From assembly GCA_009908535.1 (NCBI GenBank), contig JAAAOD010000017.1, forward strand, positions 1 to 11,224: a DNA stretch of 11,224 nt, in the 5' to 3' direction. A program made the position numbers and the translations under genes. Shown here in pieces: positions 1 through 6,224 of the stretch (its first letter is position 1; every line of letters begins with the position of its first letter). The DNA is from Verrucomicrobiota bacterium. Its GTDB lineage: Bacteria > Verrucomicrobiota > Verrucomicrobiia > Opitutales > Oceanipulchritudinaceae. The notes under the pieces were generated by a model that was given only the letters and a program-made list of their open reading frames with translations, was not told where the DNA came from and searched no databases.

Positions 1-55
1 GCAGCGGTCGTCGCTTCATCTCCCCGACAAGACGGTCGAATTCCTGATCCTGCAT
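1..55 (-). CDS. 5' end of an unrecognised gene, cut by the window edge
   Basis: On the minus strand an ATG (complement of 53-55) opens a frame beginning MQDQEFDRLVGEMKRRPL that stays open to the window edge. Directly upstream is a near-consensus Shine-Dalgarno AAGGAGG (complement of 59-65), only about 2-3 bases from the ATG. The frame is also open upstream of the ATG for about 10 codons, to a TGA, with no other start there. It lies 73 bases downstream of the membrane-protein gene on the same strand and could be co-transcribed with it. The peptide is charged and soluble-looking. About 18 codons are too few to name a family. The strong ribosome binding site, rare elsewhere in this window, is the main support. 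Confidence 0.4.
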   Translation of the reverse strand, partial: MQDQEFDRLVGEMKRRPL

Positions 56-128
56 ACCCTCCTTAAACGCCGCTCTTTCGCAAAACCCTCAAGGAGATTC
101 CGCGGATGCGTTGCCGGAGAGATTGCCG

Positions 129-572
129 CTATCCATGGCCGACAACATCAACCGTGAACAGAATGACTAGGAGCAGCCGCGCCATGGCCACGGCCACGCG
201 GGTCCCGTTAAGCAAAACGAGCCGGTCCAGATCCGTCGGCTGGGGCGGCCCTTGCCCCAGCTTTTGATGCAGCGGAATGAATAGGGAAAAGGTCAGCCCG
301 TGGCCGAGGCCGTAAAGGGTGAGGGAAAGGAACTGCAGCACCGGCTGTTCGGGCCACAGAAGCCAAGCCGCCAGCAGGGCGGTGATGCCCTCGAGAAGGA
401 AGAGCGGGGCCACAACCCAGCCAAGGCGCCGGCAGTGCTCGGCATGGTATGCTGCAAAGACCGCTTCGGGAATCCGCCTGAATTGCGGATACACGGCCAG
501 CTGCACGATCCAGAGGACGCCCCCATAGAGAGCGGTCGCAGCCAGATGGATCAGGAGGAGAAGCGGCGGCAT
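129..572 (-). CDS. small four-helix integral membrane protein, uncharacterised
   Basis: A 147-residue hydrophobic protein of unknown function. Four probable membrane helices are visible, at about residues 4-27, 51-73, 78-102 and 120-143. A polar loop after helix 1 carries the pattern VQLAVYPQFRRIP followed by AAYHAEHCRR, and helix 4 is preceded by LNGTRVAVAMARL. The conserved-looking YP, H and NxxR positions recall small membrane families of the DUF1772/DUF4149 kind, in which residues in such loops are conserved, but I cannot assign one. I chose the ATG at 572. A TTG six codons upstream (590) would add MLSAFL, and neither start has a clear Shine-Dalgarno. The gene is divergent from the antitoxin gene that begins 45 bases away. 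It may share a transcript with the partial gene at the left edge. Confidence 0.7.
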   Translation of the reverse strand: MPPLLLLIHLAATALYGGVLWIVQLAVYPQFRRIPEAVFAAYHAEHCRRLGWVVAPLFLLEGITALLAAWLLWPEQPVLQFLSLTLYGLGHGLTFSLFIPLHQKLGQGPPQPTDLDRLVLLNGTRVAVAMARLLLVILFTVDVVGHG

Positions 573-617
573 GAGGAATGCACTCAACAATAACGGGTCT
601 TGGGATCAATTCCGATT

Positions 618-812
618 ATGGGTTATGAAAAAGTTTCGATCATGGAAGCGCAGCACATCCTGTCGAAGGCGCTGCAACTTGTGGAGGAAGGCCAGGCGGT
701 GTACATCACCCGCCGCAAAAAGCTCGTCGCGCGCATGGGTCCGCCGCCTCCTGAGGATCCTGTCGTTTTCCCGGACTTTGGCTGCCGCGCCCGCCGTGCG
801 CTGCTTCGTTAA
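618..812 (+). CDS. Phd/YefM-type antitoxin, apparently shortened
   Basis: A 64-residue protein that resembles the DNA-binding half of type II antitoxins of the Phd/YefM superfamily. The visible pattern is VSIMEAQHILSKALQLVEEG, then AVYITRRKKLVARM, then a proline linker and FPDFGCRARRAL. This follows the family order: a helix with xxEAxxxLSxLL, then EGExxxITRxGKxVAxLxP. In intact systems the protein represses its own operon as a dimer and neutralises the partner toxin with its C-terminal tail. Here the frame stops soon after the FPDF segment, so much of the toxin-binding tail seems to be missing. The ATG at 618 is preferred because the domain begins there; a TTG at 600 is also in frame. No good Shine-Dalgarno is visible. 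The downstream toxin is only a remnant, so the gene may be a relic. Confidence 0.62.
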   Translation: MGYEKVSIMEAQHILSKALQLVEEGQAVYITRRKKLVARMGPPPPEDPVVFPDFGCRARRALLR

Positions 813-936
813 ACGGCGGAAGGAACCGATCGCCCTCACCTCGCTTCACCGCTCCGAATGCGTCGCGGCCTTCCGGCGCAAGGCCCTCCTGGCGAAGCGC
901 CTCCGCCTCGGCATGCGGGTGGTCGATCCGACGTAG
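811..936 (+). pseudogene. fragment of a PIN-domain (VapC-like) toxin
   Basis: In the frame shifted relative to the antitoxin, codons from 811 to a TAG at 934-936 read as KRRKEPIALTSLHRSECVAA, then FRRKALLAKRLRLGMRVVDP. The stretch PIALTSLHRSECVAAFRRK resembles the middle of PIN-domain toxins, which typically run xPLALTPLHRLELRNAxRxxVFRG. No start codon with an N-terminal catalytic aspartate (the usual YLDTSxLV) lies ahead of it, and the rest of the PIN fold does not follow. The simplest reading is a deletion that removed the antitoxin tail and the toxin N-terminus, leaving a non-functional scar of a VapBC-like module. The identification rests on about 20 residues, so it is tentative. It could instead be chance reading of GC-rich DNA. 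Confidence 0.4.
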
Positions 937-948
937 TAGGGTGAAGCA

Positions 949-1181
949 GGGGTAGGACCAAATTAAGTCGTTGTTAATCAATAGGAAAAGTACTTTAGTG
1001 CCCCGGTTTCGGGGGGGGATGGGTCCCTTTTAGCGGAAAAATGCGGCTGCTTGTCATCTTCTCCATCCCCTGACAAACAACGGATGAATATTCGGCTTAA
1101 AAAGTGGAATTTATGGCATAAAAACCGGTAGATTTTTATGTTAAGTAATTGGTAATAAGCGCTTTAATTTGGTCCGACCCC
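949..1181. mobile_element. small non-autonomous element (MITE or REPIN-like) bounded by inverted repeats
   Basis: The left arm at 949-966 reads GGGGTAGGACCAAATTAA. The right arm at 1164-1181 is its reverse complement except for one position, so 17 of 18 bases match. Continuing inward another 16 positions, 9 more match, so the arms seem to extend imperfectly for about 34 bases. The 197 bases between the 18-bp arms have no credible reading frame and are more AT-rich than the surrounding genes. An 8-bp palindrome AAGCGCTT overlaps the right arm (1157-1164). A pair of G-rich inverted repeats around a short non-coding core is the structure of a MITE, or of paired REP sequences mobilised by a RAYT/IS200-type transposase. 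No transposase is in the window and I see no clear target-site duplication. Confidence 0.5.
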
Positions 1182-1213
1182 GACTCCGCATGACTGGTTC
1201 GGGGACGACGGAG

Positions 1214-1258
1214 CCCGGGTCTATTTACGTCAGCATTGCGCTTGCTGACCTTCCCGGG
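1214..1258 (+). promoter_or_regulatory. structured leader or operator ahead of the amylase gene
   Basis: A perfect 7-bp dyad, GTCAGCA (1229-1235) and TGCTGAC (1243-1249) around the loop TTGCGCT, lies about 20 bases before the amylase start. It is flanked at nearly equal distances by two copies of CCCGGGT, at 1214-1220 and 1253-1259. The CCCGGG cores are self-complementary, so they could pair with each other and extend the stem. The arrangement could be an operator for a dimeric repressor or a 5' untranslated hairpin. There is no T-run after it, so it is not a terminator. A G-rich ribosome-binding stretch GAGGGGAG follows at 1263-1270. No regulator gene is present to say which reading is right. 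Confidence 0.35.
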
Positions 1259-1269
1259 TAAAGAGGGGA

Positions 1270-4200
1270 GTGTTGTTGCGCGTAATGATGCTCCCTATCC
1301 CCAGACCTCCCCTGCTTTTCGTCGCACTCCATGGGATCCTGTCTGCTTCCCTTCCGGAGCCCCCGCTGAGGGAACCATACGAGCATCCGGCCCAGGATAA
1401 CGTGTATTATTTCGTCCTCACGGATCGGTTCGAGGACGGTGATCCCGCCAATAACGCCCGCGGGGGTGGCTATGATCCGACGGATCCCCACGCTTATCAC
1501 GGCGGCGACCTTGCCGGGCTGCAAAGTCGGCTCGATTACCTCGAAGCCCTGGGAGTCAATGCGATCTGGGTAACCCCGATTTTCCAGAACCAGGCGGTGC
1601 AGGGGAGCACATCCGCCTACCACGGCTACTGGATTACGGATTTCCTTAAGGTGGATCCGCACCTGGGTACGAACGGGGAATTCCACGGTTTTGTTCAGGA
1701 GGCGCAGGGGCGGGGCATGCGCGTTTTCCTCGATATCATCACCAATCACACCGCCGATGTGAATCGCTACTACACGGGAAGCGACACCTACGTCCCGAAG
1801 GCGTCCGCACCCTATCTCGACGCGCGAGGGACGCCCTTCGACGACCGTGACTACGCATGGGACGGGAGGGGGGACCCGTTTTTCCCGGAACTCGACGAGG
1901 CGGTGAGTTTTCCCTTGCGGCCCTACATTCCGCCCCAAAAGCAGAACCTGCGTAATCCGGGCTGGCTGAATGACGTGACAAACTACCACAACCGCGGGGC
2001 GAGCACCTTTTTCGGGGAGAATTCGCTCTATGGCGATTTCTTCGGGCTGGATGACCTCTTTACAGAAAAGCCGGAAGTGGTACGGGGAATGATCGATATC
2101 TATTCGTATTGGATCGAGGAATACGGAGTGGACGGTTACCGTATCGACACGGTCAAGCACGTGAACCCGGAATTCTGGAAGGCCTTCGCGCCAGCGATCC
2201 GGGAGACCGCGATCAACGCCGGGCGGGCTCACTTCTACCAGTTCGGCGAGGTTTTCAATTTTGACCCGGCTTTCCTGAGTGAATTTTCCACCGTGCTGCC
2301 GCTGGATGCCACCCTTGACTTTGCCTTTGCCGGGGAAGTGCGCGCCTTTGCCTACCAAAGCGGCAGCAGCGCCAAATTCTACGAATTCTTCTCGCGGGAC
2401 GACCTGCTCACGGACGCTGACAGCCATGCTAACGCGCGTCCGCTCTTCATCGGCAACCATGACATCGGGCGGGCGGCCGCCTACGCGCAGGCGGACAACC
2501 CCGGGGCGGGCGAGGCGGAGATCCTCGACCGTCTGGAGCTGGCCCTCGCCCTCAAGTTTTTCTGCCGCGGACAACCGGTGATCTACTACGGCGACGAGCA
2601 GGGCTTCGCCGGAGCGGGGGCCTCCGACATCCACTTCCGTGAGGACATGATGCCCAGTGCAACGCCCCTTTATCAGGGCATGGACCTCGTCGGAACGACG
2701 GCCACGCCGGCGCAGGCCAATTTCGATCGCGGCCATCCGCTCTTTACAGCCATCGCCGGAATGGCGGATCTTTACCACACCTATCCGGCCCTGCGCCTGG
2801 GCGCCCAGATTGCAAGGGCGAGTGGTTCCTCGAGCGTATTCGCGATTTCACGACTACATCGCGCCGACCTTGTCGAGTACCTCTTCGTCGCCAGCAATGC
2901 GACGGGTGGAAGCGAGAGCCTCTCCCTGCCCACCTTGCAGCGCGGAGGCGCGGACTTCACCCGCATCGGGGCCTCCCGTCCGGATGCCGCCCCCGGACGC
3001 TTGACGACCTCGGACGACGGGAGGGTTTCCCTGTCGATGGACGGCCTCCAGTGGGCCCTCTATAAGGCGGAAGCCCCGCTCGCCGATGTCGAACGGGCGC
3101 CTTCGCTCGCTTTCAGCGGGATCCGGAGCGGCTCCGTGCAGACGGTGCAGACGTATTCCCAGGATGGATACGAATTTCCCGGCCGGCTGGAGATCGCGGT
3201 GGAGACGGAGGTCGCGGACTACGCCGAGGTCAGTTTCTGGTACCATCGCAGTGACCGGCCCGCGGAATGGCAATCCCTCGGTGTCGATACCGCTCCACCT
3301 TACCGGGTTTTTTTCCGTCCCCCGGAGGAAATACCCGCCGGCGTGACCTATTCCTTCGGGGCGGCCCTCGATGACCGTCGCGGCAATACGAAAAGGACGG
3401 TTGTGCGGGACGTTCTGGTCGCCCGCGGAACGCCCGTGAATTCGTTGATCCTGCATTACCAGCGGGAGGACGGGCTCTATGCCGACTGGGGCATCGTCGC
3501 TGAGGGGGCGGGACTGGCGGGCGGACGGGCCGGTTCGGAAGCGAGGCCTTTGCCTTTCATCGGGGAAACCGGCTTCGGCGCCTTTGCCGTTGTTCCGGTC
3601 GAAGATCCGACCGCGCCCGTCCGCTTCGTCGTCCAGAAGGCGAACGGGCAGACCGCGCCGGAGGAACGGACCTGGCAGGGACGGCACAGCGCCGTCCCGC
3701 AGGCGACGGCGGAGATCTGGATCCGGCACGGGGAACGGGAACTGTATCCCTCTCGCGGCGAGGCGGAGGGCCATGTTGACCTCCATTATCGCCGGACCAC
3801 CACCGGGGCGAGCGGGTGGCGCATGGAAGTCCGCGACGCCGTTTCCGGTGATCTCGTCACCATGCTCGCGCCTTTTTACGTCACCGGCGCCTCGGCGCGT
3901 TACCGGCTTGAGCCTGGCGCGTTCGGCATGGACTGGGGGCGGGAGGTTGCCCTGCGACCGGTCCATGGCGACCTCGGCGTAGAAGGCCCGGTCCGGGAGA
4001 TGCCCCTGCGGGCCGCCGGCGCCTTCTGGTTGAAGGAAGGGACGGGGACCGCCTTCCGAGGCGAGGCGGCGATGAATAATGTAGCGGTTATTCACTACCG
4101 GCGTCCCGCCGGGGACTACGGGGATCCGGAATCCTCCGACTACCGCGATTACTGGGGACTGCATGTTTGGTCGGGGGCGGCCAATCCGACGGAATGGAAC

Positions 4201-4668
4201 GCGCCGCTCGCGCCCGTCCGCAAGGATGCCTTCGGGGTCGTGTTCGAAGTTCCGCTGCAGGCGGGAGCGGCTTCCCTTTCCTACCTGCTGCACCGGGGCG
4301 ACGCCAAGGACCCCGGACCGGATCAATCTCTGTCTCCGGAGGCCGCCGGGTACGAAGTCTGGCAGCTGCAGGGCGCCGATCCGGAGGCCCCTTACCTGCG
4401 GACGACCGGCAAACGGGCATTGTACGGCGGCTTCCTCTCTCCCGGGGAAGCCGCGCAGCGTGCGAACCTGGAGATCACGCCGGACGGAAGGGTGCGCTTC
4501 TACGCCCCCATGGGACGCCGAATGCGCCTGGAGGAAACAACCACCGTTCCCGGCATGGGAGGATGGAAGGCTACCATGCCCGCTTTCCTCGGGACCGGTG
4601 GTACCCTTGAAAGCGATCTCCCGACACCCCTCCGGCGGAACTTCTTCTACCGGCTGCTTGTCGAGTGA
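1270..4668 (+). CDS. secreted GH13 alpha-amylase family enzyme with three C-terminal CBM41-like modules
   Basis: An 1132-residue exported enzyme expected to cleave alpha-1,4 (or 1,6) links in starch, glycogen or pullulan. Residues 1-27 look like a signal peptide (hydrophobic LLFVALHGILSA). The GH13 barrel spans about 43-500, with the four conserved regions intact: DIITNH (D155, H160), GYRIDTVKH (nucleophile D293, with R291 and H297), FGEV (acid/base E327) and FIGNHD (D398). Residues 500-600 form the C-terminal beta domain, and 613-720 an Ig/FnIII-like module. Three CBM41/PUD-like units follow. The first (about 723-830) has LHYQREDGLYADWG. The second (about 835-935) is degenerate. The third (about 937-1060) is canonical, with IHYRRPAGDY, DYWGLHVW and LHRGDAKDPGPDQ. 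A tail at about 1065-1132 ends FFYRLLVE, as in many verrucomicrobial exported proteins. CBM41 usually sits at the N-terminus of pullulanases. The start is uncertain among GTG 1270, TTG 1276 and ATG 1285; GAGGGGAG at 1263-1270 fits TTG 1276 best. The exact GH13 subfamily cannot be read by eye. Confidence 0.93.
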   Translation: MLLRVMMLPIPRPPLLFVALHGILSASLPEPPLREPYEHPAQDNVYYFVLTDRFEDGDPANNARGGGYDPTDPHAYHGGDLAGLQSRLDYLEALGVNAIWVTPIFQNQAVQGSTSAYHGYWITDFLKVDPHLGTNGEFHGFVQEAQGRGMRVFLDIITNHTADVNRYYTGSDTYVPKASAPYLDARGTPFDDRDYAWDGRGDPFFPELDEAVSFPLRPYIPPQKQNLRNPGWLNDVTNYHNRGASTFFGENSLYGDFFGLDDLFTEKPEVVRGMIDIYSYWIEEYGVDGYRIDTVKHVNPEFWKAFAPAIRETAINAGRAHFYQFGEVFNFDPAFLSEFSTVLPLDATLDFAFAGEVRAFAYQSGSSAKFYEFFSRDDLLTDADSHANARPLFIGNHDIGRAAAYAQADNPGAGEAEILDRLELALALKFFCRGQPVIYYGDEQGFAGAGASDIHFREDMMPSATPLYQGMDLVGTTATPAQANFDRGHPLFTAIAGMADLYHTYPALRLGAQIARASGSSSVFAISRLHRADLVEYLFVASNATGGSESLSLPTLQRGGADFTRIGASRPDAAPGRLTTSDDGRVSLSMDGLQWALYKAEAPLADVERAPSLAFSGIRSGSVQTVQTYSQDGYEFPGRLEIAVETEVADYAEVSFWYHRSDRPAEWQSLGVDTAPPYRVFFRPPEEIPAGVTYSFGAALDDRRGNTKRTVVRDVLVARGTPVNSLILHYQREDGLYADWGIVAEGAGLAGGRAGSEARPLPFIGETGFGAFAVVPVEDPTAPVRFVVQKANGQTAPEERTWQGRHSAVPQATAEIWIRHGERELYPSRGEAEGHVDLHYRRTTTGASGWRMEVRDAVSGDLVTMLAPFYVTGASARYRLEPGAFGMDWGREVALRPVHGDLGVEGPVREMPLRAAGAFWLKEGTGTAFRGEAAMNNVAVIHYRRPAGDYGDPESSDYRDYWGLHVWSGAANPTEWNAPLAPVRKDAFGVVFEVPLQAGAASLSYLLHRGDAKDPGPDQSLSPEAAGYEVWQLQGADPEAPYLRTTGKRALYGGFLSPGEAAQRANLEITPDGRVRFYAPMGRRMRLEETTTVPGMGGWKATMPAFLGTGGTLESDLPTPLRRNFFYRLLVE

Positions 4669-4675
4669 GCCCCGT

Positions 4676-4699
4676 CCGCCGGTGTCAACGGCGGTTCTT
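4676..4699 (+). terminator. candidate weak terminator after the amylase gene
   Basis: A 6-bp GC stem, CCGCCG (4676-4681) with CGGCGG (4689-4694) around a 7-base loop, begins 8 bases after the amylase stop codon and is followed by TTCTT. The stem is short and the T-run is interrupted, so intrinsic termination is plausible but not strong. Confidence 0.35.
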
Positions 4700-5174
4700 C
4701 CCCCTCCTTGGCGGGAGGTCGATCTGGAGCGGATCCTTCTCCGCCATAGTGACGTTGGGATTGAGAAGCAGGTCCGGTAAGGCATCGGTACGGTTGTTGC
4801 CCGCTTCGGCCGTCTTGACGCCCTTGTTGCGAATGCCGGGCTTGCCGATCCCGTCCCTTAATCGGCTTCAAAAAGCGGGAGTGTTGGCGCTGTCCCATAC
4901 CATTGCCGGCAGCGGGGGCACGGAGATTCCCTTGAACACGGTCTCGCCGGGATGAAAAGTCCTCCGCAGTGGAGCAAAAAGCTAGCGCGTCCGGCTACGA
5001 CAATTGGCAAAGCGAAGCCAACCAAGGTTGGACATGGGTCCCCAAGTGGAAAGGAAAAGCGAAAAATATTCAACATATGTAAAATAAAAAATGGCGCAGG
5101 AGGAACTCGGTTTTCGATCAAGGAAAATCGGTGGGGCCGGATTTACGAACCGGCGGCGGCTGCTAGAGTGGGCC
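4695..5174. other. intergenic region with no convincing intact gene
   Basis: About 480 bases lie between the amylase and the ADP-ribosylglycohydrolase gene. On the minus strand one frame is open from the complement of 4981 down to a stop at 4685-4687, broken by a single TGA (complement of 4868-4870). It has natural-looking composition (for example GETVFKGISVPPLPAMVW before the break and GIRNKGVKTAEAGNN after it), so it may be a decayed gene end. I recognise no family. Between 5018 and 5046 there are short nested dyads, including CCAACC and GGTTGG with only AA between them, and TTGG paired with CCAA. From about 5050 to 5095 the sequence turns AT-rich, a likely place for the promoter of the next gene, but I cannot find a convincing -35 and -10 pair. 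Confidence 0.3.
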
Positions 5175-6185
5175 ATGATCGACAAACTGCAGAACGGAGT
5201 TTTGGGGGCGCTGGTGGCGGACGCAGTGGCCATGCCGGTGCACTGGTACTACGACCGCGAGGCGCTGGACCGGGATTACGGGGAGATTACGGGGTATTGT
5301 GCTCCGAAGAACCCGCATCCGGACAGCATTCTGTGGCGGTCGCGGTACACCCCGCGTTCGCCGGAGGCGGACATTCTGCACGACCAGGCGCAGTATTGGG
5401 GGCGGCGCGGGATTCATTACCATCAGTTTCTGGAGGCGGGGGAGAACACCCTGAATTTTCTTCTGGGGCTGCAGCTGTACCGCTCGGTGGTGCGGACGGG
5501 GTATTATGATTCCGGGGAGTGGCTGCGCACCTACATCGGGCTGATGCAGAAGCCGGGCTGGCACAAGGACACCTACGTGGAGGAGGTGCACCGCGGATTT
5601 TTCGACCAGTTGGCGCAGGGAAAGAAGCCGGAGGACTGCTGGGTGGAGGATCTGCACATCGGGGGACTCGTCCCGGTGCCCTTTCTGTTGGCGGCCCTCG
5701 ATTGTCTCGAGGAGGATCTCGACGCGTTGGACCCGCAGCGGGTGCGCCGGCATGTGGCTCTCAGCCATAGGCACGCGGCGACGGAAGCGGCGGCGGAGGC
5801 CTTTGCGAACATGCTCCTCTCGGTGGCGAAAGGCATGCCGCTGCGGGAGGCATTGCTCGTCCATTCCGCACCATGGGCGGGGCGCCGTCGGTTTGAGGAC
5901 TGGGAGAAGCGGGACGACCGGGAGGTGGTGGGGAGGAAGCTGACGCCGGCGTGTTACCTTCCCGAATCCTTCACCGCGGCGCTGCATTTTGTATGGAAAT
6001 ACCACGACAACTTCGACGGAGGAGTCCTCGCCAACGCGCGTTGCGGTGGCGACAACTGCCACCGGGGCGCCGTCGCAGGGGCCTTGCTGGGGGCGGCCAA
6101 CGGCGTTCCGGAGGAATGGCTGGCGGATCTGGTCTCCATGGAACGCCTCCGCTGCGACAATCTTGATGCGACCTTTTTGTCCTGA
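5175..6185 (+). CDS. ADP-ribosylglycohydrolase family protein (DraG/ARH-like)
   Basis: A 336-residue cytoplasmic protein of the ADP-ribosylglycohydrolase fold, whose characterised members remove ADP-ribose from proteins or small molecules using two metal ions. The N-terminal signature GVLGALVADAVAMPVHWYYD (residues 8-27) is clear. AGENTLNFLLGLQLYRS (88-104) and HIGGLVPVPFLLAALD (161-176) follow the family helices. The C-terminal signature is the variant CGGDNCHRGAVAG (290-302), where classical DraG and ARH enzymes have GGDTDTxAxxAG. The variant keeps one aspartate but replaces the second with C or H, so metal binding and substrate may differ. I chose ATG 5175 because the domain begins right there. 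An upstream in-frame ATG at 5091 would add 28 residues (MAQEELGF and on) that look non-conserved. No strong Shine-Dalgarno is seen. No DraT-like ADP-ribosyltransferase is nearby. The substrate is unknown. Confidence 0.88.
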   Translation: MIDKLQNGVLGALVADAVAMPVHWYYDREALDRDYGEITGYCAPKNPHPDSILWRSRYTPRSPEADILHDQAQYWGRRGIHYHQFLEAGENTLNFLLGLQLYRSVVRTGYYDSGEWLRTYIGLMQKPGWHKDTYVEEVHRGFFDQLAQGKKPEDCWVEDLHIGGLVPVPFLLAALDCLEEDLDALDPQRVRRHVALSHRHAATEAAAEAFANMLLSVAKGMPLREALLVHSAPWAGRRRFEDWEKRDDREVVGRKLTPACYLPESFTAALHFVWKYHDNFDGGVLANARCGGDNCHRGAVAGALLGAANGVPEEWLADLVSMERLRCDNLDATFLS

Positions 6186-6195
6186 CGTGGAACAG

Positions 6196-6224
6196 GCGGG
6201 AAGGTTTCAACCCCGCTGGCTTTT
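6196..6224 (+). terminator. candidate terminator between the convergent genes
   Basis: GCGGG (6196-6200) can pair with CCCGC (6212-6216), with a partly pairing GGTT/AACC inside, and TGGCTTTT follows. It would end transcription of the ADP-ribosylglycohydrolase gene and overlaps the last codons of aceK on the other strand. The stem is only 5 bp. Confidence 0.28.

Noticed and set aside
571..936. A single 121-residue plus-strand protein
   Set aside because: Its first two thirds are the out-of-frame shadow of the antitoxin. Only the end (811-936) resembles anything, so it is listed as a toxin fragment.
1157..1164. Palindrome AAGCGCTT as a LacI-family operator for the amylase
   Set aside because: Only 8 bp, not extended by flanking symmetry, and it overlaps the right inverted-repeat arm, which explains part of it.
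1225..2778. 517-codon open frame on the minus strand opposite the amylase N-terminal half
   Set aside because: No recognisable motif, and the opposite strand encodes the intact GH13 barrel.
2854..4785. 643-codon open frame on the minus strand opposite the amylase gene
   Set aside because: Arg/Pro/Gly-rich with no domains or start signal. It is antisense to a gene with complete catalytic motifs and is a GC-rich shadow.
5018..5046. tRNA or riboswitch
   Set aside because: Dyads are too short and do not form a cloverleaf or any riboswitch core I recognise.
5163..6062. 299-codon minus-strand frame opposite the ADP-ribosylglycohydrolase gene
   Set aside because: Val/Arg/Pro-rich shadow with no domain, while the plus strand has both family signatures.
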